64,000 nucleotides of DNA from Nostoc paludosum FACHB-159. Lineage in GTDB: Bacteria; Cyanobacteriota; Cyanobacteriia; Cyanobacteriales; Nostocaceae. Each line of letters begins with the position of its first letter. Position 1 is the first letter of the stretch. The notes below the pieces were generated by a model, which saw nothing but the letters and a program-made list of their open reading frames with translations, did not search any database and was not told the DNA's origin. The DNA is taken from the NCBI RefSeq assembly GCF_014698835.1, contig NZ_JACJTU010000011.1:124001-188000 (forward strand). The letters are read 5' to 3'. Shown piece by piece: positions 19,309-29,358 of this stretch. The position numbers and the translations under genes were made by a program.

Positions 19309-19722
19309 ATGACATTAACCGTTCGTGTAATTTCCCCAGATAAAACAGTCTGGGATGCCCCAGCGGAAGAAGTAGTTTTGCCTAGCACTACCGGTCAGTT
19401 AGGTATTTTAACTGGACACGCGCCTCTGTTAACCGCCCTGGATACAGGTGTGATGCGAGTCCGTGCCGCTAAAAATCAAAGTTGGCAAGCGATCGCTCTT
19501 TTGGGTGGCTTTGCCGAAGTAGAAGAGAATGAAGTCACAATTCTCGTTAACGGTGCTGAGCGTGGTGACAAAATTAACCTTGAAGAAGCCCGTGCTGCTT
19601 ATAACCAAGCAGAAGCTCGTCTTAGTCAAGTGTCAGCAGACGATCGCCAAGCACAAATCCAAGCAAATCAAGCCTTCAAACGTGCCCGCGCTCGTTTTCA
19701 AGCTGCTGGCGGTTTAGTCTAA
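19309..19722 (+). CDS. atpC: ATP synthase F1 subunit epsilon
   Basis: A 137-residue epsilon subunit, the normal length, starting [29 protein letters not shown]. An in-frame TTG at 19249 would add 20 residues made from heptamer repeats and is rejected. The N-terminal beta sandwich ([23 protein letters not shown]) and the two-helix C-terminus ([18 protein letters not shown]) are both visible. It forms part of the rotor stalk and regulates hydrolysis. It is probably co-transcribed with atpB; a terminator follows at 19769. Confidence 0.98.
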   Translation: MTLTVRVISPDKTVWDAPAEEVVLPSTTGQLGILTGHAPLLTALDTGVMRVRAAKNQSWQAIALLGGFAEVEENEVTILVNGAERGDKINLEEARAAYNQAEARLSQVSADDRQAQIQANQAFKRARARFQAAGGLV

Positions 19723-19768
19723 CAATTTTGGATTTTAGATTTGTTCCAAAATCCAAAATAATAAAAAA

Positions 19769-19811
19769 CAAAGACGCAAAAGCTCTTTTACTGCTTCTGC
19801 GTCTTTTGTGC
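19769..19811 (+). terminator. Terminator after atpC
   Basis: CAAAGACGCAAAAGC (19769-19783) pairs with GCTTCTGCGTCTTTTG (19793-19808), with a small mismatch, followed by a T-rich end. It lies between atpC and the convergent secA gene and can act on both strands. Confidence 0.75.
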
Positions 19812-19876
19812 ATGAAATGTTTTCACTACTTATGTAAAGCGAGAGACGCGATGAATCGCCGTCTCTACAATGTTGA

Positions 19877-22669
19877 TTACACCATCTCTGAGGACGCTTG
19901 TACCACGGGTTGCGGCTGCGGCTGAAACATGAACAACGAATACACTACATCTCGGCGAATATTCACCATCATATCCAAGAACAGCTCGTAGCCTTCGCTC
20001 TTGTATTCAATCAATGGGTCTTTTTGACCATAACCGCGTAATCCCACCGATTCACGCAAAGCATCCATTTGTTGCAGGTGTTCTCGCCACAGAGTATCGA
20101 TGCGTTGCAGGATAAAGAAACGTTCCGCTTGACGCATGAGTCCTGGTTGAACTTGGTCAATTTGTGCTTCCTTGAGGTCGTAAGCAATTCGTACCTGTTC
20201 GTGGAGGAAGGCTTTAATCTCAGTCACAGACATATCTTCTAGTTGACTAGCCTGCAAATCCGATAACAAGTAGACGAATTCTTTGACTTTCTCAACTAAC
20301 TTTTCTAACTCCCACTCTTCGGAAGGTAAGTCTATGTTGATGTAATAGTCAACGATGTCATCCATCGTTTTTTCAGCGTACTTGATTACCTGTTCTTTCA
20401 AGTCTTGACCTTCTAACACCCGACGGCGTTCGGCGTAAATAGCACGACGTTGATTATTCATCACCTCGTCATACTCAAACACCTGCTTGCGGATGTCATA
20501 GTAGTAGGTTTCGACTTTTTTCTGTGCGCCTTCCAAGCTGCGAGTTAGCATCCCCGATTCGATGGGCATATCGTCTTCGACGTTGAAGGCTTCCATTAAA
20601 CCAGCAACACGTTCGCCACCAAAAATCCGCAGTAAGTTATCTTCTAAGCTGAGGAAGAATCTTGTGGTTCCGGGGTCGCCTTGTCTACCGGCGCGTCCCC
20701 GCAGCTGGTTATCAATCCGCCGCGATTCGTGGCGTTCTGTACCAATGACGTGCAAGCCACCGAGTTCTACTACTTCATTATGTTCTCGCTCGGTGAATTG
20801 TTCGTACTCCTGCTTCACGCGTTTATAAGCTTCCCGCAATTTCTGAATTACAGGGTCATCGATGGGAGCTTTTTCGGCGGCTACAGCTACCTTTTCTTCA
20901 GCTTCGAGTTCCGGTAAACTGCGATCGCCATACTCCCGCACTGCAACTTCTACTGCGTCTTTAAGGAGCTGTTCTGTTTCTTTTGTCAACTGGGTGGGGA
21001 AAATTTCTGGTGAAGCCCGCCAAGTTTTAACTTTCTTGCCAGGGACAAAACCTTGACCGCCGCCATGTCCTGTAGGCAATCCCGCAGGTCTTTGAACGCC
21101 AAAGGCATCTTCATCTTCTGGCATCACAATGCGGGGCATGAAATATTCCCGCAGCTTCAGACGCGCCATGTATTCGGAGTTCCCACCAAGGATAATATCT
21201 GTACCTCTTCCCGCCATGTTCGTCGCAATGGTCACAGCACCTCTGCGCCCTGCCTGGGCGACGATTTCTGCTTCCCGTTCCACGTTTTCCGGTCGGGCAT
21301 TGAGTAATTCGTGGGGAATTTCTAGCTGTTTGAGTAATCTACTGAGATACTCAGACTTTTCTACACTCGTGGTTCCTACTAGTACTGGCCTACCGAGTTC
21401 GTGCATTTCGGCACATTCTCTGGCGATCGCTCCCCACTTGCCTGTTTCTTTCTTAAAGACCATATCAGACAAGTCTTGGCGTCTTCTTTCACGGTTAGTA
21501 GGAATTACTGTAACTTCAAGTTTGTAAATTTTTTCAAACTCTGGTTCTTCAGTTTTTGCCGTTCCTGTCATTCCACCCAATTTAGGATACAGCAAGAACA
21601 AGTTTTGATAAGTAATTGTCGCTAGAGTTTGAGTTTCTGGCTGAATTTCTACATGTTCTTTGGCTTCAATGGCCTGGTGTAGTCCATCACTCCAACGCCG
21701 TCCGGGTAGTACCCGACCGGTAAATTCATCCACAATCACCACTTCTCCATTGCGGACAATGTAGGTTGTGTCTTTGAGAAAAAGTTCTTTGGCTTTGATG
21801 GCATTAAAAACAAAGTGCGCCCAAGGATCTTCTGGGTCAAATAAATCTGTTACTCCCAAAAGATTTTCTGCTTCTGCAAATCCTTCATCTGTCAATAAGA
21901 CGTTACGGGCTTTTTCATCTACCTCGTAATGCTCATCTTTTTTAAGAGTCAGTGCTATTTCAGCAGCTTGCAGATATTTTTCTGTAGGTCTTTCCACCTG
22001 TCCTGAAATAATCAGGGGTGTCCGCGCCTCATCAATTAAAATCGAATCTACCTCGTCAATGACGCAGTAATTAAACGGGCGTTGTACCACATCTTTCATA
22101 TCTGTGGCCATGTTGTCCCGCAGATAGTCAAAGCCGACTTCACTGTTCGTCACATAAGTGATATCACAGTTATAGTTTTTCTGGCGTTCAGTGGGAGTCA
22201 TGCTTGCCTGAATTAGCCCCACACTCAACCCCAAGAAGCGATGCACCTGTCCCATCCACTCAGCGTCCCGACGAGCCAGGTAATCGTTCACAGTAATAAC
22301 GTGTACACCTTTACCAGTAAGGGCATTCAAATAACTTGGCAAGGTGGCTACTAATGTTTTACCCTCACCCGTTTTCATTTCAGCAATTTGCCCTACGTGC
22401 AAAATGATACCGCCAAGTAGTTGGACATCAAAATGCCGTAAGCCTAAGACTCGGCGTCCTGCTTCTCGGACAACGGCGTAAGCTTCTGGCAAAATATCAT
22501 CCAGAGCTTCGCCTTTTGCGAGTCTTTGTTTAAATTCTGCGGTTTTACCTTTTAACTCCTCGTCAGAAAGAGTATTAATTTCTTCCTCTAAAAGGTTAAT
22601 TTCAGTAACGTAAGGTTGGTACTTTTTCAGCTTACGAGCGTTGGGATCGCCCAACAAAAGTTTTAGCAT
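19877..22669 (-). CDS. secA: Preprotein translocase ATPase SecA
   Basis: A 930-residue SecA of normal cyanobacterial length. Visible landmarks are MKTGEGKT (Walker A, about 103), the DEVDSI Walker [10 protein letters not shown] and the helicase motif [27 protein letters not shown]. No C-terminal zinc-binding SEC-C motif follows; the tail is short ([15 protein letters not shown]), as in other cyanobacteria. It drives protein export through SecYEG in the plasma and thylakoid membranes. It is transcribed towards atpC (convergent). Confidence 0.99.
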   Translation of the reverse strand: MLKLLLGDPNARKLKKYQPYVTEINLLEEEINTLSDEELKGKTAEFKQRLAKGEALDDILPEAYAVVREAGRRVLGLRHFDVQLLGGIILHVGQIAEMKTGEGKTLVATLPSYLNALTGKGVHVITVNDYLARRDAEWMGQVHRFLGLSVGLIQASMTPTERQKNYNCDITYVTNSEVGFDYLRDNMATDMKDVVQRPFNYCVIDEVDSILIDEARTPLIISGQVERPTEKYLQAAEIALTLKKDEHYEVDEKARNVLLTDEGFAEAENLLGVTDLFDPEDPWAHFVFNAIKAKELFLKDTTYIVRNGEVVIVDEFTGRVLPGRRWSDGLHQAIEAKEHVEIQPETQTLATITYQNLFLLYPKLGGMTGTAKTEEPEFEKIYKLEVTVIPTNRERRRQDLSDMVFKKETGKWGAIARECAEMHELGRPVLVGTTSVEKSEYLSRLLKQLEIPHELLNARPENVEREAEIVAQAGRRGAVTIATNMAGRGTDIILGGNSEYMARLKLREYFMPRIVMPEDEDAFGVQRPAGLPTGHGGGQGFVPGKKVKTWRASPEIFPTQLTKETEQLLKDAVEVAVREYGDRSLPELEAEEKVAVAAEKAPIDDPVIQKLREAYKRVKQEYEQFTEREHNEVVELGGLHVIGTERHESRRIDNQLRGRAGRQGDPGTTRFFLSLEDNLLRIFGGERVAGLMEAFNVEDDMPIESGMLTRSLEGAQKKVETYYYDIRKQVFEYDEVMNNQRRAIYAERRRVLEGQDLKEQVIKYAEKTMDDIVDYYINIDLPSEEWELEKLVEKVKEFVYLLSDLQASQLEDMSVTEIKAFLHEQVRIAYDLKEAQIDQVQPGLMRQAERFFILQRIDTLWREHLQQMDALRESVGLRGYGQKDPLIEYKSEGYELFLDMMVNIRRDVVYSLFMFQPQPQPVVQASSEMV

Positions 22670-23076
22670 GGCAGGTTATCGAACTGAATCAAGGGGGATG
22701 GCAATTAAAGATTTGGCATTGATTATAAACATTTAACCCACTCAACAGTCTTAGTTGTGGATGGGTATAAAATGAGAATTCGCTCAAAAACAGGAGAAAA
22801 ACTAGTCAATCAGTTTCTTAAATGATTGGTTTTAACTCTTATCTTATATTTACTCTTTCTTCATAGTATCATTTTGCCTCCAGATGGGGCCAAGGCATGG
22901 GGCATTGGGCATGAGGGAAGCAGGAGGTGTGGGAGGTGTGGGAGGTGTGGAAGGTGTGGGAGGTGTGGGAGGTGTGGGAGGTGTGGGAGGTGTGGGAGGT
23001 GTGGGAGGATGGTGAAAAAATCTTTCTCCCCTCTCTCCCCACACTCCCCACACTTCCCCATCTCCCTTCATCCCCC
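22670..23076. other. Region between secA and cytochrome gene, mainly repeats
   Basis: This AT-rich stretch (22680-22870) probably contains the secA promoter, and is followed by a repeat cluster with the 9-bp array and its pyrimidine-rich counterpart (CTCTCCCCACACTCCCCACAC). Short ORFs on both strands here are repeat artefacts. The cytochrome gene ends at 23077. Confidence 0.6.
22926..23006. repeat. 9-bp tandem repeat (GGTGTGGGA, nine copies)
   Basis: Nine contiguous 9-base units, with the third altered to GGTGTGGAA. One strand is almost pure G/T/A and the other C/A/T. It is followed by a spacer containing AAAAAATC and then by a C-rich arm (about 23027-23062) able to pair with it. Confidence 0.9.
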
Positions 23077-23673
23077 TCATTTCTCCCACTCTGGGCTAAG
23101 GCGGCGGAAATTGTAGTCGCTAGCACTGGGATGACAACTCACGCAGCTACCAATTTCGAGAGGACGTGGTAGCTTAACACCAGGATGCAAAGCTTTGAAA
23201 TAACGGGAATTATTCAGGCGATAGGGTATTTCTTCGTCGTTGAGTTTGACGCGGGAGAAAGTCGAAAGATATTTCCACACTAGAATGCGGGGCGGATCGA
23301 CTAAAGGCTTGAGTTGTGCGCCGTAGTGCTGGGAGTCTTCTAGAAGATTTTTCCAAGTTTGGGTGGGAAAAATGCCTGGTGGTAAGGCGATGTGGCATGT
23401 GGAGCAATTTTCTAAATACAGTTCTTGTCCTAGTTGATATTGTGGAGGTATGACATCAACTGTGCCAATTTCGGCTGGAGGAGTGGCACTTTGGGCGTTA
23501 GTTACCAATGCTAAAAGCCAGCCCATAGCTAGACTCCAGGTGATAATTACCAAGAGTAAACCGAAAAATTGGCGTTTGAATTCGCGATCGGCGCTTTGTC
23601 GTAGCACTTGACTATCGCTAAAGGGCGATCGCTTTTCGCCATCACGAGATTTCCGCTTAACAAAAATTGACAT
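23077..23673 (-). CDS. Membrane-anchored diheme c-type cytochrome
   Basis: A 198-residue protein with a basic N-terminus, one membrane span (about residues 34-56, FFGLLLVIITWSLAMGW) and a lumenal/periplasmic domain with two haem sites, CSTCH (about 92) and CVSCH (about 180). The second site lies close to the C-terminus (SASDYNFRRLSPEWEK). This architecture corresponds to a cyanobacterial diheme cytochrome of unknown role in electron transfer. It is not petJ, psbV or cytochrome cM by sequence. Confidence 0.87.
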   Translation of the reverse strand: MSIFVKRKSRDGEKRSPFSDSQVLRQSADREFKRQFFGLLLVIITWSLAMGWLLALVTNAQSATPPAEIGTVDVIPPQYQLGQELYLENCSTCHIALPPGIFPTQTWKNLLEDSQHYGAQLKPLVDPPRILVWKYLSTFSRVKLNDEEIPYRLNNSRYFKALHPGVKLPRPLEIGSCVSCHPSASDYNFRRLSPEWEK

Positions 23674-23875
23674 TCCTCACATTCCCAGATTTTTAGAAGT
23701 GGCGCTTGTGTTAATCATAGGACTTACGGAGTATTAGAAGTGTTTCAAATTACGTCTAAGTAGTTTTGCTCAGGAATAAATATAGCGATCGCATTTCCAG
23801 GGTACATCAAATTTAATATAAATATTTTTACAGCATACTACTGCTGATTATCCCAGAAAAAATCTCTTGGCAGTT

Positions 23876-24238
23876 TTAACCTGACTCACTAGAAAAATCA
23901 GCCAAAATATCTATAATTTCATTTACACCAATATCTTCTCTGTCAGACTTGGAATAAATCGTTAATAGCAAAATACTTGTAGTTGACTCAACTTGATAAA
24001 TCAATCGATAACCAGCACTTTTACCTTTTTGGATATTACTATTGCGAACTCTCACCTTATAAACAACATACTCTTCACCAATGCCAGCAATTCTATCTCC
24101 AAGAATATTTCCCTGTTGTAATTGCTCAATAATCGCCTGAACATCAGTGCGAATATTGCGAAATCTCTTGGATAGTCTGTAAAGTTCTTCTTCAAATTCA
24201 TCAGCAAATCGAATCGAAACCGGATTATTACTCTGCAT
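23876..24238 (-). CDS. RelE/ParE-like toxin of a type II toxin-antitoxin pair
   Basis: A 120-residue protein from the ATG at 24238 (MQSNNPVSIRFADEFEEEL); an upstream start at 24259 would overlap the antitoxin gene more. The fold signature of RelE/ParE toxins is visible: a helical start (FEEELYRLSKRFRNI), central strands (YVVYKVRVRN, AGYRLIYQVE) and ILLLTIYSKSDREDI at the end. Such toxins cleave mRNA on ribosomes or inhibit gyrase. The gene overlaps its partner at 24228 by 11 bases, the normal coupling. Confidence 0.83.
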   Translation of the reverse strand: MQSNNPVSIRFADEFEEELYRLSKRFRNIRTDVQAIIEQLQQGNILGDRIAGIGEEYVVYKVRVRNSNIQKGKSAGYRLIYQVESTTSILLLTIYSKSDREDIGVNEIIDILADFSSESG

Positions 24239-24485
24239 CAATCCTGTCCCATAGCTCACTAATTGGTCTAGTTTGTCCTGCTTTTGCTTGCTGCAAAGCT
24301 CTTCTCAAACTAGCTTTAATCTCTTCAATAGGTGTATCGTCAGGATCAACTTCTTCTACGTTTGTTGCTTCTGGAACCAACACAATTACCCGAACCTGAT
24401 GAGGATAATTAGTTCCTTGAATCGGCTCATCTAAAATTAAGTTTCCTTGAGAGTCAATTTTGCCAGTAACTTCGATCGCTTTCAT
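24228..24485 (-). CDS. Antitoxin of the RelE/ParE-like pair
   Basis: An 85-residue protein. The N-terminus MKAIEVTGKIDSQGNLILDEPI is a small beta-rich domain seen in several cyanobacterial antitoxins that precede RelE-type toxins. The C-terminal half (IEEIKASLRRALQQAKAGQTRPISELWDRI) is a helical toxin-binding tail. It is the first gene of the pair and would neutralise the toxin and probably repress the operon. Confidence 0.8.
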   Translation of the reverse strand: MKAIEVTGKIDSQGNLILDEPIQGTNYPHQVRVIVLVPEATNVEEVDPDDTPIEEIKASLRRALQQAKAGQTRPISELWDRIDAE

Positions 24486-24799
24486 CTGTTATCCACCTGA
24501 ATTTGTAGGATATTTTAACACGGCTAAATCTCAGGAGGTTCGCAAAACCAACAACCAAAATTTCTATCGGGTTTTTAACTAACCAATTCTGTATGAAGAT
24601 GCGGCTAATTATTTTAGGATATAGCGAATTATCTTTAGAAAACCTCAGCGTACCTTTGCGCCAACCTCAGCGTACCTTTGCGTTGAAAAAAGTTACAAAG
24701 ATATAGCAGTTGCTAGCTACGTTAGGACATAAAACGATGGTTAAATCCCAACACCAATGGACTTTAAGCCTATTGCCTGCTATATCTGTAAAATTATTT
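24486..24799. other. Intergenic region with a 20-bp direct repeat
   Basis: About 310 bases between two minus-strand transcription units. It contains ACCTCAGCGTACCTTTGCG twice (24642-24660 and 24664-24682), a member of the CTTTGCG...-type dispersed repeats that are also found near 56280 and 58700. No gene is seen. Confidence 0.6.
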
Positions 24800-25708
24800 T
24801 TAAGGAATAGGAACTGAGCGCAATAATCGCTCAACAACAGTTCTAGCGTTGCGTCCTCCTCTGGGAATGAGGCGATGGCAAATAACATAAGGTACGAGAA
24901 ATTTCACATCATCGGGAATAGCATAATCACGCCCTAATAGAAAAGCTAGTGCTTGGGCAGCTCGTTGTAATGCTACGGTGCCACGTGGACTGACGCCAAG
25001 GGCGATTTCCTCATCTTGGCGTGTCGCCCGCACTAATTCGAGGATGTACTGTTGCAAGGAGGTTGCCACTTTGACTTGAGAACAGAGGTAACGCAATTCC
25101 TGTACTTCTGCCAAAGTAATACAAGGCTGCAAATCAGCTACCTTGACGCCATTTTGGAGATTTTGCAGCATCTGGAGTTCTTCTGATTCGGAAGGATAGC
25201 CCAAACTCAAGGACAGCATAAACCTGTCCATTTGCGCTTCCGGCAGAGGAAAAGTACCTTGATACTCGATAGGGTTTTGAGTAGCGATGACAAAAAACGG
25301 TTGGGGAACTGCACGAGAGACACCATCGACTGTTACTTGATGTTCTTCCATAACTTCCAGCAAAGCCGACTGAGTGCGGGGTGTAGCGCGGTTGATTTCG
25401 TCAGCAAGTACCACATTAGCAAAGACTGGCCCAGGAAGAAAAGTAAATTCACCGCTTTTTGGGTTCCAGATGTTCGTACCAGTGATGTCAGTTGGCAATA
25501 AATCGGGAGTGCATTGTAACCGTTGAAACTTGCCATCAACTGAACGAGCTAGAGATTTAGCAAGCAGGGTTTTACCAACGCCAGGGACATCTTCTAAAAG
25601 GGCATGACCGCCACCTAACAGCGCTACTAGCACTAAGCGTATTGCCTCACTTTTACCAACAATGGTAAGAGTCAGATTTTGTGTTAAAGCGTCAATTTTT
25701 TCTCTCAT
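24800..25708 (-). CDS. MoxR-family AAA+ ATPase
   Basis: A 302-residue ATPase with Walker A DVPGVGKT (about 41), Walker B VLADEINRA, sensor VIATQNPIEYQGTFPLPEAQ and the typical MoxR end (VSPRGTVALQRAAQALAFLLGRDYAIPDD...VICHRLI). MoxR proteins act as chaperones for the maturation of vWA-domain partners. No vWA gene lies next to it (the only vWA protein in the window is the Ro60 homologue 30 kb away). It stands as a single gene followed upstream by an intergenic repeat. Confidence 0.93.
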   Translation of the reverse strand: MREKIDALTQNLTLTIVGKSEAIRLVLVALLGGGHALLEDVPGVGKTLLAKSLARSVDGKFQRLQCTPDLLPTDITGTNIWNPKSGEFTFLPGPVFANVVLADEINRATPRTQSALLEVMEEHQVTVDGVSRAVPQPFFVIATQNPIEYQGTFPLPEAQMDRFMLSLSLGYPSESEELQMLQNLQNGVKVADLQPCITLAEVQELRYLCSQVKVATSLQQYILELVRATRQDEEIALGVSPRGTVALQRAAQALAFLLGRDYAIPDDVKFLVPYVICHRLIPRGGRNARTVVERLLRSVPIP

Positions 25709-25715
25709 GGAGTGT

Positions 25716-25846
25716 GGGGAATGGTGAATGGGGCATCGGGCATAGCGAATAGGAAATGAGAAGTGGGCAAGATAAGGGAGTGGAAGAGATGAATTAATAA
25801 CCCATGCCCAATGCCCAATGCCCTATGCCCTATGTCCAATGCCCTA
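25716..25846. repeat. ATGGGGCATCGGGCAT / ATGCCCAATGCCC inverted repeat
   Basis: A GGGCAT-rich left arm (25728-25745) faces a run of ATGCCCAATGCCC-type units (25802-25846). It fills the space between ribF and the MoxR gene. Same family as the repeats near 8.7 and 15.4 kb. Confidence 0.7.
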
Positions 25847-25847
25847 T

Positions 25848-26927
25848 CTATTGTTCCCACTCAACACTCAGAACTTGTCTAGCTGCTATGCAGTCGAGTT
25901 GAATTTGTGTTTTCAGGGCTTCGAGAGAGGGAAATTTTTGTTCGGGACGTAAAAATTTGACTAGTTCTACAGCCAGTTTTTTACCATACAAATCACCAGA
26001 CCAATCGAACAAGTGTACTTCCACAGTTGCACAAACACCGTTGACAGTTGGGCGGTTACCGATATTCATGACGCCTAAGTTCTTACTGGGGGATACATCT
26101 GGCGTTTCACTGAGAGTGAAAACTCGCACAGCATAAACTCCTTGGCGGGGTAAAAACTTTTCTTTTGGTAGCTGGAGGTTAGCGGTAGGAAAGCCAATGG
26201 TTCTGCCTAGTTGCTGTCCTTGAACGACTAAACCAAGGAGGGTGTAGGGGCGTCCTAGTAAGAGATTTGCATTTTCGATATCCCCGCACTCAAGGGTTTG
26301 CCGGATGAATGAAGTGCTAATGCGGGCATCCTGACTTGAAGCATCATTGGTACAACTGCTTTGGGTAGGTGAGTCACCTGTATAAGTTTGTAAGGGAACG
26401 ATGGTGACAGGAATATTGTATTTGGCGGCAAAGAATTGCAAATCTTTAGCAGTACCACTGCGTTTTTTGCCAAAACAAAAATCTTCCCCAATACTAATTC
26501 GCTGGCATTGGAGTTGTTGGACGAGAATTTTTTCGACAAATTCTTCAGGTGTCAAAGCAGATAATTCTTTGTCGAAGGGTAATAATACCAGTTGTTCTAC
26601 TCCAAGCGATCGCAATTGCTGGACTTTTTCATCGAGTGGTGTTAGCAAAGTCCGGGGTTGCCCCGTAAAAAATTCCTGTGGGTGGGGATGAAAGGTGACA
26701 ACTGTCGAGTAAATATATTGTTGATTTGCCAGTTGTTCATTTTCATTAGACTGTGGACTACCAGCTACCAACAACTGACCACCAGCGTGCAATACTGGCT
26801 CAATTACCTTTTGATGACCAAGATGTACGCCATCAAATTTGCCAAGTGCAACAGCAGTCGGCGTTAGTAGCCCTTCGCTGGAAGAAGCAACCCACACAGA
26901 ACACCCATTTTGAGACAAATTTAGCAC
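25848..26927 (-). CDS. ribF: Bifunctional riboflavin kinase / FAD synthetase
   Basis: A 359-residue RibF. The N-terminal adenylyltransferase has ALGKFDGVHLGHQKVI (the nucleotide-binding GxFDGxHxGH motif, about 28-42) and GEDFCFGKKRSG; the C-terminal riboflavin kinase has GRTIGFPTANLQLP and the NIGNRPTV block. It makes FMN and FAD from riboflavin. The loop between the domains has a longer low-complexity segment (SPTQSSCTNDASSQD) than I expect. The start is the usual MLNLSQNG. Confidence 0.95.
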   Translation of the reverse strand: MLNLSQNGCSVWVASSSEGLLTPTAVALGKFDGVHLGHQKVIEPVLHAGGQLLVAGSPQSNENEQLANQQYIYSTVVTFHPHPQEFFTGQPRTLLTPLDEKVQQLRSLGVEQLVLLPFDKELSALTPEEFVEKILVQQLQCQRISIGEDFCFGKKRSGTAKDLQFFAAKYNIPVTIVPLQTYTGDSPTQSSCTNDASSQDARISTSFIRQTLECGDIENANLLLGRPYTLLGLVVQGQQLGRTIGFPTANLQLPKEKFLPRQGVYAVRVFTLSETPDVSPSKNLGVMNIGNRPTVNGVCATVEVHLFDWSGDLYGKKLAVELVKFLRPEQKFPSLEALKTQIQLDCIAARQVLSVEWEQ

Positions 26928-27118
26928 GTGGATTTTGAGATTTTAGGTTTATTTTAGCTATCAGTCATCAGTCATTGGTCATTGATCGTTAGTGAATAAC
27001 CAATGCCCTATGCCCTGTTTGGCCAATGACCAATTTATAGCCAACAGGTACGCTCTCACGCTGAAAGCTTCTGATCGCCAATCTAATCTAAAATCTACTA
27101 TTGCTGCAATCGCAACCT

Positions 27119-28015
27119 TTACACAGAAAATTTGCTAACAGGAAAAGATTCTGATAAGGAAGCTGAGGTGGAAACTTGAAGTACGATTCCTTCCCGTGCC
27201 ATGATAGCACCAGGGAATTTCGCAGCTGCTTGTTTTCCTACACGATCCAAAAAGTCATCATTGTGGGCTGGGTCGTGGTGATAAATCACCAAGGTTTTGA
27301 CATTAGCTGCTTGTGCCACTTTCACAGCTTCTTGCCAGGTTGAATGTCCCCAGCCGATTTTCGGGGATGTTGGTGAGTGATATTCTTCGTCAGTGTAAGT
27401 GGAATCGTAAATTAGAATGTCGGCATTACGAGCTAGCCAAAGCACATTGTCGTCGAGTCGGTCGGGAAAATGTTCGGTATCAGTAATATAAACAGCAGCA
27501 CCATCGCGCCAGTTGACGCGGTAGCCTACAGCTTCACCTGGGTGATTTAAAGGTGCTGTTTCCACGGTAATATCATCGATATCTATTGGTTGCCCCGGTC
27601 GAATGTCGTGGAAACTTAAATTGGCCTGCATGATTTGTAAAGGCACGGGAAAATTCGGGTGGAGCATTTGGTCGTTGAGGCGCTGTTCTATGGTAGAACC
27701 ATCAGGAGCGATCGCGCCGTAAATATGAAAGTTATTCCCCCTCACAAACCCTGGAACAAAGAAGGGAAAACCTTGCATGTGATCCCAGTGGGAGTGGGTG
27801 AAAAATATATGAGCTTCTAACGGCATCTGGCGCAATAAAGATTGCCCCAATACATGTAGTCCCGTGCCACCATCGAAAATTAAGCGTTTACCGCCCACTT
27901 GCATCTCAACGCAAGGGGTATTACCGCCGTAGCGAACGGTGTGTGGCCCTGGACTGGGGATGCTGCCGCGAACCCCCCAAAATTGCACGGTAAATTGATT
28001 CTCTATCCTAGACAT
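27119..28015 (-). CDS. MBL-fold metallo-hydrolase (PhnP/RNase Z-like)
   Basis: A 298-residue metallo-beta-lactamase-fold protein. It starts with FWGVRGSIPSPGPHTVRYGGNTPCVEM, a conserved N-terminus of a bacterial MBL subfamily, and has the metal motif THSHWDHMQG (about 74-83), TDTEHFPD, and late His ligands (LVIYHHDPAHND). The substrate is unknown; relatives include cyclic phosphodiesterases. The protein is soluble and the gene stands alone. Confidence 0.9.
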   Translation of the reverse strand: MSRIENQFTVQFWGVRGSIPSPGPHTVRYGGNTPCVEMQVGGKRLIFDGGTGLHVLGQSLLRQMPLEAHIFFTHSHWDHMQGFPFFVPGFVRGNNFHIYGAIAPDGSTIEQRLNDQMLHPNFPVPLQIMQANLSFHDIRPGQPIDIDDITVETAPLNHPGEAVGYRVNWRDGAAVYITDTEHFPDRLDDNVLWLARNADILIYDSTYTDEEYHSPTSPKIGWGHSTWQEAVKVAQAANVKTLVIYHHDPAHNDDFLDRVGKQAAAKFPGAIMAREGIVLQVSTSASLSESFPVSKFSV

Positions 28016-28313
28016 GGGTGTTGCTTGCTGGACTGAGCGGGCGATAAATGAAAAAATTGTTACGTGTTTGGTTTGAGTTTATGCTGTCTGGCCGAATTTG
28101 TTAGGGAGACGATAAAAGGGAATATTTCTTGGTAAAACAGCATACCCTGTTTCCGGCGGATTGTGTAAATATCGATGAGGTACTCTAAGCTATCATTTTT
28201 AACTTTTTCAGATGTATGTGTATCCGTTATCTCTAGGGTGCCCCTAAGTTATAGCCTACATTTTCATGTGATGCATTTAATTAATTCCAATTCTTTCCTA
28301 ATAATTCAATGAT

Positions 28314-29111
28314 TCAGGGAAATTTGAATTCCCATTGAGATAATTTATCTAATCCAGTTGCGTAGGTAAGATTGTACTGCAAGGGAGTTATACTGATGTA
28401 GTTATTACGGACAACATGCACGTCTATCGGTACATTTTGCGGTAAATTTAACCCCATTGGCGGTTCAACATCTTCAATCACTTCTCCAGTTAACCAGTAG
28501 TAAGTTTTTCCACGAGGATCGACTCGTTTATCGAATACATCTATGTAACGCCGTACTCCTTGACGGCTGAGAGTCACGCCAGCTATTTCTTCCCACTCAA
28601 CAGCAGGAATATTGACATTAAGCAACATCAAATCTGGTAGTGGTTTTTGGGCTAACTGGTCTAAGAGAATTTTGGCAAACTTAGCAGCAGGTTGAAAGTT
28701 TTTTGAGGTATGACTGGTAAGACTCATCGCTACACTGGGAATGCCTTCAATTAAACCTTCCATTGCCGCAGAAACAGTACCAGAATATAAAATTTCAGTT
28801 CCCAAATTGGCACCTTGATTGATGCCAGAGAGAACAAAATCCGGGGGAGTATCTAGCAAAGCCCACAGTGCCAATTTGACGCAATCTGAAGGCGTACCAT
28901 CGCAAGCCCAAGCTTTTACAGCCGGATCGAAAAATGACTCCACAATTTCGGCGCGAATTGGCTGGTGCATAGTTAATCCATGCCCAGTTGCCGATCGCTC
29001 TCGGTCTGGGCAAACTACTGTCACATCATGACCAGCTTGTGCTAAATAGTTAGCTAGGGTACGAATACCCATAGCAGAAATACCATCATCGTTGCTAATT
29101 AGTAATTTCAT
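28314..29111 (-). CDS. surE: 5'/3'-nucleotidase SurE
   Basis: A 265-residue SurE. The N-terminal metal site is [20 protein letters not shown] (Asp pair at 8-9), followed by [15 protein letters not shown] and the [25 protein letters not shown] catalytic block. It dephosphorylates nucleoside 5'- and 3'-monophosphates in a metal-dependent way. It is separated from pheS by a short divergent intergenic region. Confidence 0.96.
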   Translation of the reverse strand: MKLLISNDDGISAMGIRTLANYLAQAGHDVTVVCPDRERSATGHGLTMHQPIRAEIVESFFDPAVKAWACDGTPSDCVKLALWALLDTPPDFVLSGINQGANLGTEILYSGTVSAAMEGLIEGIPSVAMSLTSHTSKNFQPAAKFAKILLDQLAQKPLPDLMLLNVNIPAVEWEEIAGVTLSRQGVRRYIDVFDKRVDPRGKTYYWLTGEVIEDVEPPMGLNLPQNVPIDVHVVRNNYISITPLQYNLTYATGLDKLSQWEFKFP

Positions 29112-29319
29112 AGGCGTTGGGAATTATTTAGTTATTTGTCATGTGTCATTTATTATTTGTCAATGACACTCGTCACAAGTATTAGCAAAAACAATGTACT
29201 CACCTGCCCAATGGCATCTAAACTGGTAAAACAAGCGTAATTCTGACTGTTGCCTTTGGTTTATCGACGGCATCTTCACTAGAATTATTTTGTAAGCAGT
29301 CCAGAAGCACTGGACTATA

Positions 29320-29358
29320 GACTAATGACTATAGGTTAATGACTAATAACTAATGACT
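29320..29358. repeat. TAATGAC heptamer repeats covering the pheS start codon
   Basis: Degenerate units ACTAATGACT, GTTAATGACTAATAACTAATGAC run into the gene; the pheS ATG (29353) is the ATG of the last TAATGAC. No Shine-Dalgarno-like sequence precedes it, the upstream 20 bases being repeat units. Confidence 0.75.

Noticed and set aside
22850-23126. Overlapping ORFs rich in TPPTPPT or GRCGRCGR
   Set aside because: They are translations of the GGTGTGGGA repeat in different frames and lack homology-like features.
24800-25708. MoxR and Ro60/vWA as one functional unit
   Set aside because: MoxR often pairs with vWA proteins, but the vWA gene here is 31 kb away with no sequence link.
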